Shown: in pieces, positions 24,361-34,600 of the stretch
How positions within the stretch are numbered: the stretch's first letter is position 1
How the letters are laid out: each line of letters starts with the position of its first letter
Assembly: GCA_045635745.1 (NCBI GenBank)
Contig: JAZTWG010000051.1
Span: 1-64,000 of the forward strand
Length of the DNA stretch: 64,000 bases
From: SIG78 sp045635745
GTDB lineage: Bacteria > Verrucomicrobiota > Lentisphaeria > Victivallales > Victivallaceae
Reading direction: 5' to 3'
Notes under the pieces: model-generated
What the model was told of the DNA's origin: nothing
Databases searched by the model: none
What the model saw: only the letters and a program-made list of their open reading frames with translations
Program-made: the position numbers and the translations under genes

Positions 24361-25680
24361 ATGAGCGGTATATTCAAAGCCTACGATATTCGCGGAGTCG
24401 TTCCGGTTGATCTTAATAAAGCCATGGCTGAAAAAATCGGCAAAGCGTATGCAGTTTTCACCGGCGCCAAAATGGTGGTAGTCGGGCGGGATATGCGTCC
24501 GCACTCGCAGGATATGTTTGAAGGTCTTGCTGCCGGTTTGACCGCCATGGGCTGCAAAGTTGTCGATCTGGGGCTTTGCTCCACGCCGATGAGCTACTTT
24601 GCCAACGGCACGCTCAAAGCCGATGGATCCATTATGATCACTGCTTCGCACAATCCCGGCGAGTGGAACGGCTTCAAACTCTGCCGAGCCAACGCTGTAC
24701 CCATTTCCGGAGCTACCGGCATTATGGATATAGAAAAACTGGTTATGGCCGATGATTTTACTCCGGCGGCTGTTCCCGGCGAGATCGTAAAATATGATAT
24801 CGCTGCTGAATACGGCGCATTTTTGCGTAAGTTTGCCAAATTCGGCGATAAAAAACTCAAGATCGTAGTCGATTATGCCAATGCCATGGGCTCTTATGAA
24901 ATTGCCGGCATTGAAGATATGTTTGAAATCGTCCCCATGTATAAAGAGCTGGATGGCACATTCCCCAATCACGAAGCCAACCCGCTGCATCTGGCTACAT
25001 TGGATGATATCCGGGCTAAAGTCAAAGAGGTCGGCGCTGATTTCGGTGCCGCATTCGATGGTGATGCCGACCGCTGCGGTTTCATTGATAACAATGGCGA
25101 AATCATCCCCATGGATCTTTTTACCGCGTTGATTGCCCAGGACATTCTTGCCGACGGCCCTGCCACCATTCTTTACGATTTGCGAAGCAGCCGTGCTGTA
25201 AAAGAGTGTATTGAAGAAAACGGCGGCAAAGCTGTCATGTCCCGCGTGGGACACGCTTTTATCAAACAGCAGATGCGTGAAACCGGTGCGGTTTTTGCCG
25301 GTGAACTTTCCGGACACTATTATTTCAAAGAAAACTTTACCGCCGAGTCGCAGGGACTGGCATTGATAAAACTGACAAATCTGGTGGTCAAAACCGGTAA
25401 AAAAACTTCAGAACTGGTGGCGCCGCTTTTGCGTTACAGCGCTTCCGGCGAGATCAACAGCCGGGTGGAAGATGCCGCCGGAGTGCTGGCTGAAATCAAG
25501 GCAAAATACACCGATGGCGAAGCCTTTGAACTGGATGGTTTTTCTGTGGAATATCCCGATTGGCACTTCAATGTGCGCTGCAGCAATACTGAACCTTTGC
25601 TGCGTTTGATTGTGGAAGCCAAAGATGAAAAACTCATGTGCGAAAAACGCGATGAACTGCTGAAGATCATCCGCAAATAA
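24361..25680 (+). CDS. Phosphomannomutase/phosphoglucomutase
   Basis: Interconverts hexose 6- and 1-phosphates in the cytosol, 439 aa. Active-site landmarks in order are TASHNPGEWNG (catalytic phosphoserine in ASHNP), DGDADRCG (Mg2+ loop), GELSGHYYF (sugar-specificity loop as in PMM/PGM enzymes) and RCSNTEPLLRL (phosphate-binding loop). It could supply mannose-1-phosphate for the guanylyltransferase at 53953-54951. The start MSGIFKAYDIRG fits the family N-terminus and a GAGGTG ribosome binding site. It is followed after 23 nt by the permuted SGNH gene. Confidence 0.95.
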   Translation: MSGIFKAYDIRGVVPVDLNKAMAEKIGKAYAVFTGAKMVVVGRDMRPHSQDMFEGLAAGLTAMGCKVVDLGLCSTPMSYFANGTLKADGSIMITASHNPGEWNGFKLCRANAVPISGATGIMDIEKLVMADDFTPAAVPGEIVKYDIAAEYGAFLRKFAKFGDKKLKIVVDYANAMGSYEIAGIEDMFEIVPMYKELDGTFPNHEANPLHLATLDDIRAKVKEVGADFGAAFDGDADRCGFIDNNGEIIPMDLFTALIAQDILADGPATILYDLRSSRAVKECIEENGGKAVMSRVGHAFIKQQMRETGAVFAGELSGHYYFKENFTAESQGLALIKLTNLVVKTGKKTSELVAPLLRYSASGEINSRVEDAAGVLAEIKAKYTDGEAFELDGFSVEYPDWHFNVRCSNTEPLLRLIVEAKDEKLMCEKRDELLKIIRK

Positions 25681-25703
25681 TGATTGGTGTCAGGAGCGGT
25701 CAA

Positions 25704-26354
25704 ATGGCTGAAATCAACGTTTACAACTCCGGTTTTCCCGGCGATACGACTTTGGAACTTCTGAAGCGTTTTGACCGGGATGTAACGCAGCATTCGCCCA
25801 ACGTGGTGGTGCTGCTGGTGGGGTCCAACGATATGTTTTACCCCGGACACATGCTGGATTTGGCAACTTATCAGAAAAATCTCAATACGCTGCTTGACCG
25901 TATAAAATATATCGGTGCACAAGCGGTATTGATGACCGCACCGCGCTTTCTGAAGAATTTTCTGATCGAAAATTTTCCGGAAACCATCAATCATCCGGTA
26001 AGTCTGGAAGAACGGCTCGATACACTCAACCGCACGATCCGGGAAACTGCCGATGAGCGCGACATACCCCTGGTTGATGTATATACACTTATCGACCCGG
26101 TGGATGATACCGTTTCTTCGCTGGTGCTAAATCCGGCGAACAGCGGTAAAAATGACGGTATGCACATGACTGCCGCCGGATACCGGGTAATTGCGGAAAA
26201 TGTTTATAAAACACTCAAGGTAAACTATCCCGGAGCCAAATCGATTGTCTGTTTCGGCGACAGTATCACCTACGGAGTGTATATGCCGGGCAAAGGCTCT
26301 GCTGCGCCGGATGCTTTGACTTATCCCGGACAGCTCTGCAAACTGTTGAATTGA
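25704..26354 (+). CDS. Circularly permuted SGNH/GDSL hydrolase
   Basis: A 216-aa esterase/acyl-hydrolase-like protein with all four SGNH blocks in permuted order. Block II (NSGFPGDTT) is at residues 8-16. Block III (LLVGSND, Asn42) follows. Block V (DGMHMTAAGY, Asp151 and His154) is near the end. Only then comes block I with the nucleophile, IVCFGDSITYG (Ser187), 30 residues from the C-terminus. In ordinary family members block I is the first strand. Here the C-terminal YPGQLCKLLN would join smoothly to the N-terminal AEINVYNSG. The start at 25704 follows an AGGAG site at 25692-25696. There is no signal peptide, so it is probably cytosolic. It is co-transcribed with the phosphomannomutase. 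The substrate is unknown. Confidence 0.88.
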   Translation: MAEINVYNSGFPGDTTLELLKRFDRDVTQHSPNVVVLLVGSNDMFYPGHMLDLATYQKNLNTLLDRIKYIGAQAVLMTAPRFLKNFLIENFPETINHPVSLEERLDTLNRTIRETADERDIPLVDVYTLIDPVDDTVSSLVLNPANSGKNDGMHMTAAGYRVIAENVYKTLKVNYPGAKSIVCFGDSITYGVYMPGKGSAAPDALTYPGQLCKLLN

Positions 26355-26424
26355 ACGTGGACTTGTATTTACTGCGTAATGTCCGGCAGAAAAACTTTTC
26401 CGTAATAACAGTAAATAAACTGCA

Positions 26425-27228
26425 TCACCAGACCAGAGTCAATGCCATTACCAGCATGCCGGCTATCAGACCGGCGATCGCCAGATGATGTTCGCCATAC
26501 TCTTCTGCCAGCGGCAGCAGTTCGTCGAATGAAATAAAAACCATGATCCCCGCAACCGCCGCAAAAATCACTGCCAGCAGCACCGGCGAGATAAACGGCA
26601 ACAGAAAAGCCCACGCGATCAATGCCCCCAGCGGTTCAGCAAGACCGGAAAGAAAAGAGTATTGAAATGCTTTTTTTCTGCTGCCGGTAGCGTGATAGAT
26701 CGGTACCGAAACGGTGATTCCTTCGGGTATATTGTGTATGGCAATAGCCAGCGCAATGGATATACCGGTAAGCGGATCGGTCAAAGCCGAGGTAAACACC
26801 GCCATGCCTTCCGGAAAGTTGTGTATAGCGATTGCCAGCGCAAAGAGCTTGCCGCTGCGCACCAGACGTTCTTTGTGGTGCGGCGAATCCATATCTTCCA
26901 CACTTCGTACTTCGTGCGGGTTTTCATAACTGGGTATGAGTTTATCTATCAGCATGGCCAGCGCCATACCGCCGAAAAACGCCGCTATACCGATAAGCGA
27001 ACCGGGGCGTTTGCCGAAGATTTCAGCAAGTTCACTCTGCGAACCCGCCAGCAGTTCCACCAGCGATATATAAATCATCACTCCGCCGGAAAACCCCAGC
27101 GAGCAGGAAAGAAAACGCGTGTTTTTGTGTTTTGCAAAAAAAGCTATGCAGCTTCCGACCCCGGTCGCCAGACCGGCAATAGCGGTCAGGAGCAAACCGG
27201 CAAGGATTTTTTCAGTACTTATATACAT
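26425..27228 (-). CDS. ZIP family divalent metal transporter (ZupT-like)
   Basis: A 267-aa inner-membrane importer of zinc and other divalent metals. It has eight predicted membrane segments. The two metal-binding helices carry HNFPEGMAVF and HNIPEGITVSVP, as in ZupT. A charged loop with HEVRSVEDMDSPHHKERL lies between TM3 and TM4. The gene is monocistronic and converges with the SGNH gene. An 8-bp inverted repeat in the 70-nt gap may serve as a weak shared terminator. Confidence 0.92.
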   Translation of the reverse strand: MYISTEKILAGLLLTAIAGLATGVGSCIAFFAKHKNTRFLSCSLGFSGGVMIYISLVELLAGSQSELAEIFGKRPGSLIGIAAFFGGMALAMLIDKLIPSYENPHEVRSVEDMDSPHHKERLVRSGKLFALAIAIHNFPEGMAVFTSALTDPLTGISIALAIAIHNIPEGITVSVPIYHATGSRKKAFQYSFLSGLAEPLGALIAWAFLLPFISPVLLAVIFAAVAGIMVFISFDELLPLAEEYGEHHLAIAGLIAGMLVMALTLVW

Positions 27229-27248
27229 AACTCTTCCTGATTGAATTT

Positions 27249-28280
27249 TTATTTTTTCAAGCGGTAACGCTGTTGCGGCGCGGTCAGATTTTTCCCGCTG
27301 CCGGGAGTATCTGCAACAAATGTTTCCAATAAACCGGTATGCATTTTTTCGCGCAAATACTCGTAGGCAATCATATTGGCCACCGCCATTTTATCCTGCG
27401 GCCAGCACTTTTGGGCTGCCACGCAAAAATCATTGACACAAAAATCTTTACCGCTGTTAAGCATTTTTTCATATTCCGCAAAGATAGCGGTCAGCGGTTC
27501 ATGATCCATGAAATAACCGCTGAATTCATCCATAGCTTCAAAGGTTATTCCCTCCCGTGTCATAGTCATGGTCGAAGCGTGCGGTACGCGGTTGATCCAC
27601 TCAAGGTTTTCATTTTCCAGAGCAAATGCGCTGGTTGCCAGATAGAACCCGCTGCTGTCGCGCCCCCACATTAATGGCTGATTTACGCGGGCGGCGCTCA
27701 CGGCTTCCGGTTCGCCTGCCGCAAGTGCCAGTGCTGCGACTTCTGCCGGAAAATCAGTCAGAGCTTTGCGCATGATTTTTCGTAAGACCACCGGCGTTTT
27801 GAGCTGCTGACTGCGGATGATATTGGCCATGAGTTCCGAAGAATGCACACATTTGCCATCTCGCATCACCGGATAAAGCGCCGCCGGTTCATTGATTGCG
27901 GTCCGGTAGGCAATGCCGTCGGACAATGATTGGAGATAATAGTCATTGTAATCGGTCCCGGTGAATTGTCCGGCGGCGCCATTGGCGCAATAGACCACCT
28001 TTTCATCGCAGGAGAAAAACGGTTGAGCCCATTCATCGGAGTCGATTCCCGGAGTGCGGCTGTGAGCTATTCCCACAGTGCCGGGCAGGTTCATTACTTC
28101 CGGATGCCGCTGAAGCAGATCCGCCGTGGAGCCGATAGCTTTTATCAGGTGTATTTTGCCCTGATGGATAGTGGCAATGCCGTTGTAGTGCCCGCCGCCA
28201 AGGGCTTCCTGCGCCTGAAGCATCCGGAAAAGTTTTGGGGCCGCAGGTTCCTTGCCAGCGTAAGCTGCCATATTACACAT
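27249..28280 (-). CDS. Class II glutamine amidotransferase-like Ntn protein
   Basis: A 343-aa protein starting MCNMAAYAGKE, so removal of Met would expose Cys2 as an N-terminal nucleophile, as in class II amidotransferases (GlmS/PurF type). GTVGIAHSRTPG matches the Arg loop that holds glutamine, and YCANGAAG takes the place of the HNG oxyanion loop. There is no phosphosugar-isomerase or PRTase domain. The C-terminal 150 residues are not recognised. The start is fixed by GGAGA before the ATG and by the need for Cys2. It is a stand-alone gene, divergent from the HD hydrolase. The reaction is unknown. Confidence 0.7.
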   Translation of the reverse strand: MCNMAAYAGKEPAAPKLFRMLQAQEALGGGHYNGIATIHQGKIHLIKAIGSTADLLQRHPEVMNLPGTVGIAHSRTPGIDSDEWAQPFFSCDEKVVYCANGAAGQFTGTDYNDYYLQSLSDGIAYRTAINEPAALYPVMRDGKCVHSSELMANIIRSQQLKTPVVLRKIMRKALTDFPAEVAALALAAGEPEAVSAARVNQPLMWGRDSSGFYLATSAFALENENLEWINRVPHASTMTMTREGITFEAMDEFSGYFMDHEPLTAIFAEYEKMLNSGKDFCVNDFCVAAQKCWPQDKMAVANMIAYEYLREKMHTGLLETFVADTPGSGKNLTAPQQRYRLKK

Positions 28281-28417
28281 GAGATATTCTCCTTTTGATA
28301 TTACATTCCAAAAAAATCTTACTTCATAAAATAGTGTGAAAAAAGTTTTTTGCAACAAAGTTTGCAATATTTCAGGCAACAATGTATCTTAAAAAAAAAT
28401 TAAGACAGGTAAAAAAA

Positions 28418-29041
28418 ATGAATACGCTCAAAGATTTGCTCCCCAGCGGCAATCTCCGGCTCGATATGCAGCTGGAGTTTACCGCAGTTATCGATAAAAT
28501 GACTTCCATTGCACGCCGGACTCTGCTGCTCGACCGCAGCCGTTGCGAAAATGATGCCGAACATTCGTGGCATATTGCAGTTATGGCTTTACTTTTTGCT
28601 GAACATGCGGTGGAAAAAGTCAATGTATTGCATGCCGTGGAAATGATGCTGGTGCATGATCTGGTGGAAATTTATGCCGGCGACACCTTTGCGTATGATA
28701 TTGCAGGCTACGGAGATAAAGCCGCCCGCGAACATGCTGCTGCCGATAAACTTTTTGCCATGCTGCCGCCGGAACAGGGACAGTATATCCGTAAACTCTG
28801 GGAAGAATTTGAAATGTGTTCCACTCCGGAGGCCCGTTACGCCGATTGTCTGGATAAAGTTCAACCGTTTCTGCATAATACCCTTACCGAAGGTCACACC
28901 TGGCAGAATTCCGTGCCGCGTCCTGAAGCCTGGCAGGTGGAAAAACGCATATCGGTTTGTAAAGATTTTATGCCCGTTTTATACGACTGGTGCATGAAAA
29001 ATATTCAAAATGCCATTGAAAAAGGCTGGCTTCTGCCATAA
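28418..29041 (+). CDS. HD-domain hydrolase (YfbR/HDDC2-like)
   Basis: A 207-aa metal-dependent phosphohydrolase. It has RCENDAEHSWHIAVMAL (first metal His, as in E-x-AEHSW of YfbR and HDDC2), then VHDLVEIYAGDTF with the HD pair, and YADCLDKVQPFLHN for the last Asp. Family members are 5'-deoxynucleotidases, which is the likely but unproven activity. ATG 28418 was preferred to an upstream ATG because it directly follows a GACAGGT site. Confidence 0.85.
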   Translation: MNTLKDLLPSGNLRLDMQLEFTAVIDKMTSIARRTLLLDRSRCENDAEHSWHIAVMALLFAEHAVEKVNVLHAVEMMLVHDLVEIYAGDTFAYDIAGYGDKAAREHAAADKLFAMLPPEQGQYIRKLWEEFEMCSTPEARYADCLDKVQPFLHNTLTEGHTWQNSVPRPEAWQVEKRISVCKDFMPVLYDWCMKNIQNAIEKGWLLP

Positions 29042-29104
29042 AAATACTATCAGCAAGAGCTTTACATCATCTTCTGCCGGTAAAAACAAATCATCAGTTT
29101 GAAG

Positions 29105-30391
29105 TTACTTGTTGATCATTTTCAGGCGTTTGCCCACAACGTAAGTACCGATATTATCTCCGGCAACATTACAGGCGGTTTCAAACATATCCAATATGGG
29201 GTTGATTCCCAGCGCCAGTGCTACGATAATACCGGTCTGCTCTGCAGTGAGGTTGAGATTGGCCAGCACCATAAAGAGCAGGAAGATACTGCCGCCGGGA
29301 ACTCCGCCGGCCCCGATGGAGGCAAAAACAACGCACAGCACCATGAGAAGAATTTGGGCAATGCTCATTTCAATACCGAACATATTTGCAGCCAGCACTG
29401 CAAATACCGGCAGATGTATGCACACACCATCCATATTCACTGTAGCTCCGAGCGACAATGTGAAACTGGAAAGTTCGCGCCGCACTTTGAGTTTATCCAG
29501 ACTTGTCCGCAATGATACGGGCAGTGTTGCAGCGCTGGAACGCGTTACAAAAGCCGTCAGTATCGGTTCTCGCAACTTCCAGAGTATGGGGTAGGGATTG
29601 ACCCGGCAGAAGATCAGAATAAAGAGCGGATAGCAGATCAGCAGCATGGCAAGTATGCAGATGATCACGCAGCCGGCTACCTGCACATAAGATTTGAAAA
29701 GTCCGCTGCCGAAAGTGGCAAAACAACAGCAGGTCAGCGCAAAAATCCCGATCGGAAAATAAAGCATGATCCATTCAATGATCTTGGCCACCGCTTTCTG
29801 GCAGCCATCGACAACATCGAGCATAAGTTGAATGTTTTTTCCTGTGCGTTCATCTCCGGTGGTATCCATAACGATTCTGGCTGCCAATCCGAACATGATG
29901 GCAAAAACGATCACCGGCAGAAAGTTGCCGCCCGCCAGCGCTTGGAACGGGTTTGCAAACAGACTGTAGAGCAGATTTACAAAAGGATTCCCCATTTGAG
30001 CTTTGCTTGCCTGCATACTTTTGGCCTGCTCAAGCAACTCTGTGGAAATACCGCTGATCTGCATATCAGGGTTGAAAATAAAAGCTCCGGCCGTACCGAA
30101 TACCGCCGCATAGATCGAGGTGCCGAGATACCAGCAGAACACCCCCATACCCATTTTGCCGAAAGTTGAGGTCGGCAGACTGGCTGAGCCGTAAATAAGT
30201 GAAAAGAAAATAATTGGTATAACGATCATTTTCAACATATTTACCAATATGCCGCCGAAAGGCGAAAGAATTTCGATAACATTTTTGGAGCATTCGCTGT
30301 CGTAAAGCAGCAACCCCAGCAGACAGCCGCCGATAAATGCCGCAATATTCCAGTAAATAAGCGGGATTTTCCGTAATTTTCTGAACACCAT
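29105..30391 (-). CDS. Dicarboxylate/amino acid:cation symporter (DAACS family)
   Basis: A 428-aa Na+- or H+-coupled importer of dicarboxylates or acidic amino acids (GltP/DctA/SstT type). Hallmarks are MLKMIVIPIIFFSLI in TM2, SSAATLPVSL (HP1 serine-rich loop), TLGATVNMDG (TM7 NMDG cation site) and GAGGVPGGSIFL (HP2). The substrate is not resolved. It converges with the HD gene and diverges from the regulator at 30632. Confidence 0.93.
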   Translation of the reverse strand: MVFRKLRKIPLIYWNIAAFIGGCLLGLLLYDSECSKNVIEILSPFGGILVNMLKMIVIPIIFFSLIYGSASLPTSTFGKMGMGVFCWYLGTSIYAAVFGTAGAFIFNPDMQISGISTELLEQAKSMQASKAQMGNPFVNLLYSLFANPFQALAGGNFLPVIVFAIMFGLAARIVMDTTGDERTGKNIQLMLDVVDGCQKAVAKIIEWIMLYFPIGIFALTCCCFATFGSGLFKSYVQVAGCVIICILAMLLICYPLFILIFCRVNPYPILWKLREPILTAFVTRSSAATLPVSLRTSLDKLKVRRELSSFTLSLGATVNMDGVCIHLPVFAVLAANMFGIEMSIAQILLMVLCVVFASIGAGGVPGGSIFLLFMVLANLNLTAEQTGIIVALALGINPILDMFETACNVAGDNIGTYVVGKRLKMINK

Positions 30392-30571
30392 TTTACTTCC
30401 TTTCTGAAATTTTCTGAATATGCTTTCTGGTATCTCAATATAACACCGATATTCTTTTTTTGCAAGAAATAGTGTATGTGGTAATATGCATAATTAAAAA
30501 ATTTATTGAACAATGACATATTTTGTTCTATATACAAATTATTTTTGAGTTTAATTTTTTGTATTGTCCCC

Positions 30572-30615
30572 TTGACTCAAATCGCTTTTGCCGTTACTCT
30601 AAACAGGGATATAAT
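30572..30615 (+). promoter_or_regulatory. Candidate promoter for the regulator-glycosidase-pseudopilin cassette
   Basis: TTGACT (30572-30577), a 17-nt spacer and TACTCT (30595-30600). A perfect TATAAT follows at 30610-30615 and could be an alternative -10. The regulator ATG is at 30632. The upstream stretch 30480-30570 is very AT-rich. Confidence 0.4.
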
Positions 30616-30631
30616 AATATTGAGTTGTGTT

Positions 30632-31690
30632 ATGGATATACCGAAATATTCTCAAACAGCCATTGAGCTTTTAAGGCGTATCAGGCGCGGAGTGTATAAG
30701 GAAAAACTGCCGCCGATGCGGGAGCTCGCCGCCGAATTCGGTATTGCCATTCAGACTATGTTCAACGCCGTGCAGCTGCTGGTGCGGAAAGGACTGCTGG
30801 TGCCGCATGGTTCCGGCGGTATGATAATCGACCGCAGCCAACTGCCCTGCGGTCTGGTTGCTATTGCGGTTTATGACAGCATGCCATCACCGTGGACATC
30901 GCTCAGATTGATTACTGAAATGATAAGCAGTGATGGCTATACACCGATTTTTCTGGGAGTCCCCCGCAAACAGCAGGCTTTTGTGGCAAATCGTATGTTC
31001 AAGGCAGATATAGCGGGCGTGATTTTTCTGTACAGTGCCATAAATCCGGAATATAGCGAGGTGCTGAACAAAAAGGATATACCGTTTGTATCAGCAAATG
31101 TAATGCCGGGTGTGAAAAATGTGAACTTTGTGGAAAAGAATACTTTTGGCTGTATGGAGCAGTTGGTGAAATTGCTTTACGAAAAAGGCTACCGCAAGAT
31201 TGCAATAAATCTGGTTTCGCCGCTGGAAGGGTATTTAAGGTACAGCAGCTGTCAATGGCGGAAGATTCTTAAAAAATATGATCTGCCATACAGCAAATAT
31301 AATGCTTTTCTTGATGAATTTCCTGTTGTGGGCAGTGATGAACTTTTTGAAAATGTTGCGGCAGAGCCTTTGAAAAATAAAACAGATTTGCCGGAGGCTG
31401 TGATCCATTGGAACGGTAGCGGTATTAAAACGGTAAAGCGTTATGACGATACGGATTGTTTGCTTTTATTGTGCAAAAATACGATAAAAGATGAATATGT
31501 GCCGGAAAATACAGTGCTTTTTTCGACTGTTTCAAGTTCAGCACAACAATATCAGGAATTGTGGGATTTGCTTTTGTGTATGCTTATTGGCGGTGTGGGA
31601 AAAACCGTGCACCATTTTTTAGATATGGAATATAATTTACATAATGAAATACCAAATATAAACGAATATAAACAACAGGAGAAAAAATGA
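30632..31690 (+). CDS. GntR/LacI-type transcriptional regulator
   Basis: A 352-aa cytosolic repressor-like protein. Residues 1-70 form a GntR winged helix (SQTAIELLRRIRRGVYKEKLPPMRELAAEFGI, then a wing ending GSGGMII). Residues 75-350 resemble a LacI-type periplasmic-binding-like sensor (VAIAVYDSM..., DIAGVIFLYS, KGYRKIAINLV). The ATG was chosen because the longer open frame upstream is a leader-like hydrophobic stretch. Its stop overlaps the glycosidase ATG (ATGA), so it probably controls the following genes in response to a sugar. That is inferred from position. Confidence 0.82.
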   Translation: MDIPKYSQTAIELLRRIRRGVYKEKLPPMRELAAEFGIAIQTMFNAVQLLVRKGLLVPHGSGGMIIDRSQLPCGLVAIAVYDSMPSPWTSLRLITEMISSDGYTPIFLGVPRKQQAFVANRMFKADIAGVIFLYSAINPEYSEVLNKKDIPFVSANVMPGVKNVNFVEKNTFGCMEQLVKLLYEKGYRKIAINLVSPLEGYLRYSSCQWRKILKKYDLPYSKYNAFLDEFPVVGSDELFENVAAEPLKNKTDLPEAVIHWNGSGIKTVKRYDDTDCLLLLCKNTIKDEYVPENTVLFSTVSSSAQQYQELWDLLLCMLIGGVGKTVHHFLDMEYNLHNEIPNINEYKQQEKK

Positions 31691-34600
31691 AAAAAGCAAA
31701 CATTGGAATACTATTGACTGCTGTCAGTATTCTGGCGGCAGGACAAGCCGGGGCTGTCCAGCCATTTTATACGGAAACACACTCTTTTGAACGGGGTGTG
31801 TCCATGCGCACCTGGCCGCCGAAAGATCAGAAAAAACTTTCGATTGAAACAACAGATGTCGGCACCGGTACCAAATCCATGAAAATCACCAAAGACGCCA
31901 AAAACATTACGATTTATGGCGCTATGAGTTTCAGAGCTCCCGCTCCGGGGGTGATGATCAAGCGTTTTCAGTACAAAGTCAACGGCAATATCCCGGCTCT
32001 GAATTTGAATCTCAACTTCAATAAAAAAGGCGGAAAGCAAGGTTCTGCCGGCCGGGAAAAGTCAACGGTTGAATTGACTGCCAGCGATAAATATCAGACG
32101 TTTGAGCAGCTTTTTGATGTGCCCAAAGAAACTGCCGGCGTACAGTATCTTATGAGTTTTTCCGGCGCTCCGACAGAAATATTGCTGGATATGGTCGGCG
32201 TATCCTACATGCCCGACAGTCTCAAAGTTCCGGTGCTTAAAAAGATGGATTTTTCTGCCGATATCGATAAAAACATCTGGAATGCCCGTCATCTGCGCTA
32301 CGGTTTTTATGTGCAGGGCAAACTTGCAGCCGAAAATACTGCCGTACAGCTGGCAGCTGACCGCAGCGGACTTTATTTTGTTTTCCGCAATGACTCGGCA
32401 GGCAAGCCGATTGCCAAGGTTACGGAACGCGACGGCGCGGTCTGGAACGACGACTGCAACACCGTTTTCCTTTTTGATGAAAAGCGTCAATGTGGCTGGC
32501 AGTTTGCTGTAAATGCCGCCAATACCCAAACTGATGGCGAACTTTATCAGCGGATTCCCGGTGATCCCTGGCGATTCCGCGGAGCATGGAACAGTGATTT
32601 CAAGAGTCGTACTGCGGTAACCGCCAAAGGGTGGGTAAGCGTTTTCTATATACCGTATAAAGTATTGGGGATTGATGGCAATAAGCCTTACGAACTCAAA
32701 TTCAATCTGGCGCGTGAAAATAAGTCCAACCGCGAAAACAGTACTTTCAATTCTTACAAGGGTAAGTTTGTCGATATTGCCAACTGGGGTACTCTTTCCA
32801 GTACAGTCAACAATATTGTAATGACCCGAAGCCGCAATACTGAAGATGTGAAATTTGCTGTAAAACGCCCGCAGGCAAAATTCCAGACGCTTCTGAAAAA
32901 AGGTACACCCGGCAAATATCAGTTGGATGTGTGGACTCATGGAACCAGCCGCACCGATTTTCCCAAAAACGTTATGGCCCGCACCAGCGATGAAGTTTTC
33001 AACAGTTGGCTCAAAGAACTTTACCGGGCGTGGGGCGAAGCCGGGATCGGCGGCAGAGGATGGCCGTGGGCTTTGGCCGGCGGCCGGGAAATCTTTGAAA
33101 ATCAGGTCAAAACCTACAATACCAAAGTACCGTTCTTTACTCACAACAGCGATCACGGCCGCAATGCCCGCAAGAATGGTGCAAAATTGATCAATCCTGA
33201 CAGTTCCTATGCTGTAAGCGTCAACGATCCGGCATACCGCGATGCCGCCTGCCGTTTTATCAAGAGTTTCGTTACCAGCAAAAACGGCGAATTACTCAAG
33301 AAAACTGTCAAGCTGGGCATGGGACCGGATGAACCCAGCAACGGATATGATAAATTCTTCAATCCGGCGATCAACAAGAAGGGGGCGGATTATCTTAAAG
33401 AAGTTGATGCTGTTATCCGCAAAGATTACGGTTTCGGTAAATTCGGCAGCTGTTTTGCTGATGGTGTTGCCGAAAAAGATTTGCCGTTTGCCCGTATAGC
33501 TTTTTACCGCTACTGGAATAATGAACTTTATACATCGCTCAAGCTTTTCCGCGATGCGTTCAAATCCGTTTTGCCCGATACACCTTATCACCTGATGACC
33601 GATAACAACGTAGCCGGTCAGTCTATTGTGGATATAGCCAACCTCAACGATATAGCCGAAGTCATGGCGTGCGACCCATATCCAACCAGTACCGCTGCTT
33701 TTTACAGCATGGCACGGGCGATCTATCACACCGGTTTTTCCACCAAGGTACTGCACGATCTGGCTCCCAACGCCAAGATTATCACCATGCCGCAGTGCTT
33801 TATTTATCACGGACGGCACGGCGACAAAAACGATATGCGCGAATGGGCAAGTCAGGCGTTGAAAAACGGTGCCGAACACCTTTTCTGGTACTGCGGCAAT
33901 GCTCCGTGGGAGATTTTTGAGGACTACGCCGCCATGCTGGAACTTTCAAAGTTTGTCGGTTCAATGGATAAACTTGTTTTGCCCCAAGAGACCAAAACTC
34001 TGGTTTGGTATTCAAACTTTGATAAATGGGCAAAAAAAGACTTTATACAACATGCGCTTTACAGTGTATATGTTATGCTCGGCGAAGGTATCAAGAGCAA
34101 CTTCCGTATTATCTCTGATACCACTGTTTGCAAAGATCAGATCAAGCTCGATGATTACAAACTTTTGTATGTGCCGGCGATGAATTACACTGCACCGGAA
34201 ATTTCCGCCAAACTCCTCAAATGGGTGGAAGACGGTGGCACGATGGTGGTTTTTGATCCCAATTTCATGCAGTACAATATCGACGGAACTTTGAACAGCG
34301 ACCGCGTAAAACTTGTGGGCGCCCAAGTTCCCGCTACCGTCAAACCGCTGCGGCAGTGTTCGCTTATTTATCAGAATAAAACACTGGCCGTCAGTATGGT
34401 TGCCAATGCAGTTCCCCCCAAAGGTTCACGCTTTGAAAGCTATGTTATGCCGCAAATTGATGGAGCCAAAGTTATTATGACTTATTCCGATAAAACTCCG
34501 GCAGCTGTTGAACGCAAAGTCGGCAAAGGTAAGATTATTTACTTTGCCATTCAGCCCTTCGGCAGTTCTGAACTGGCATTGGCGCCGCAGTCCTGGCATG

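Noticed and set aside
26367..26416. Terminator between the SGNH and ZIP genes
   Set aside because: Only an 8-bp interrupted repeat with a large loop and no T-run; too weak to list as a feature.
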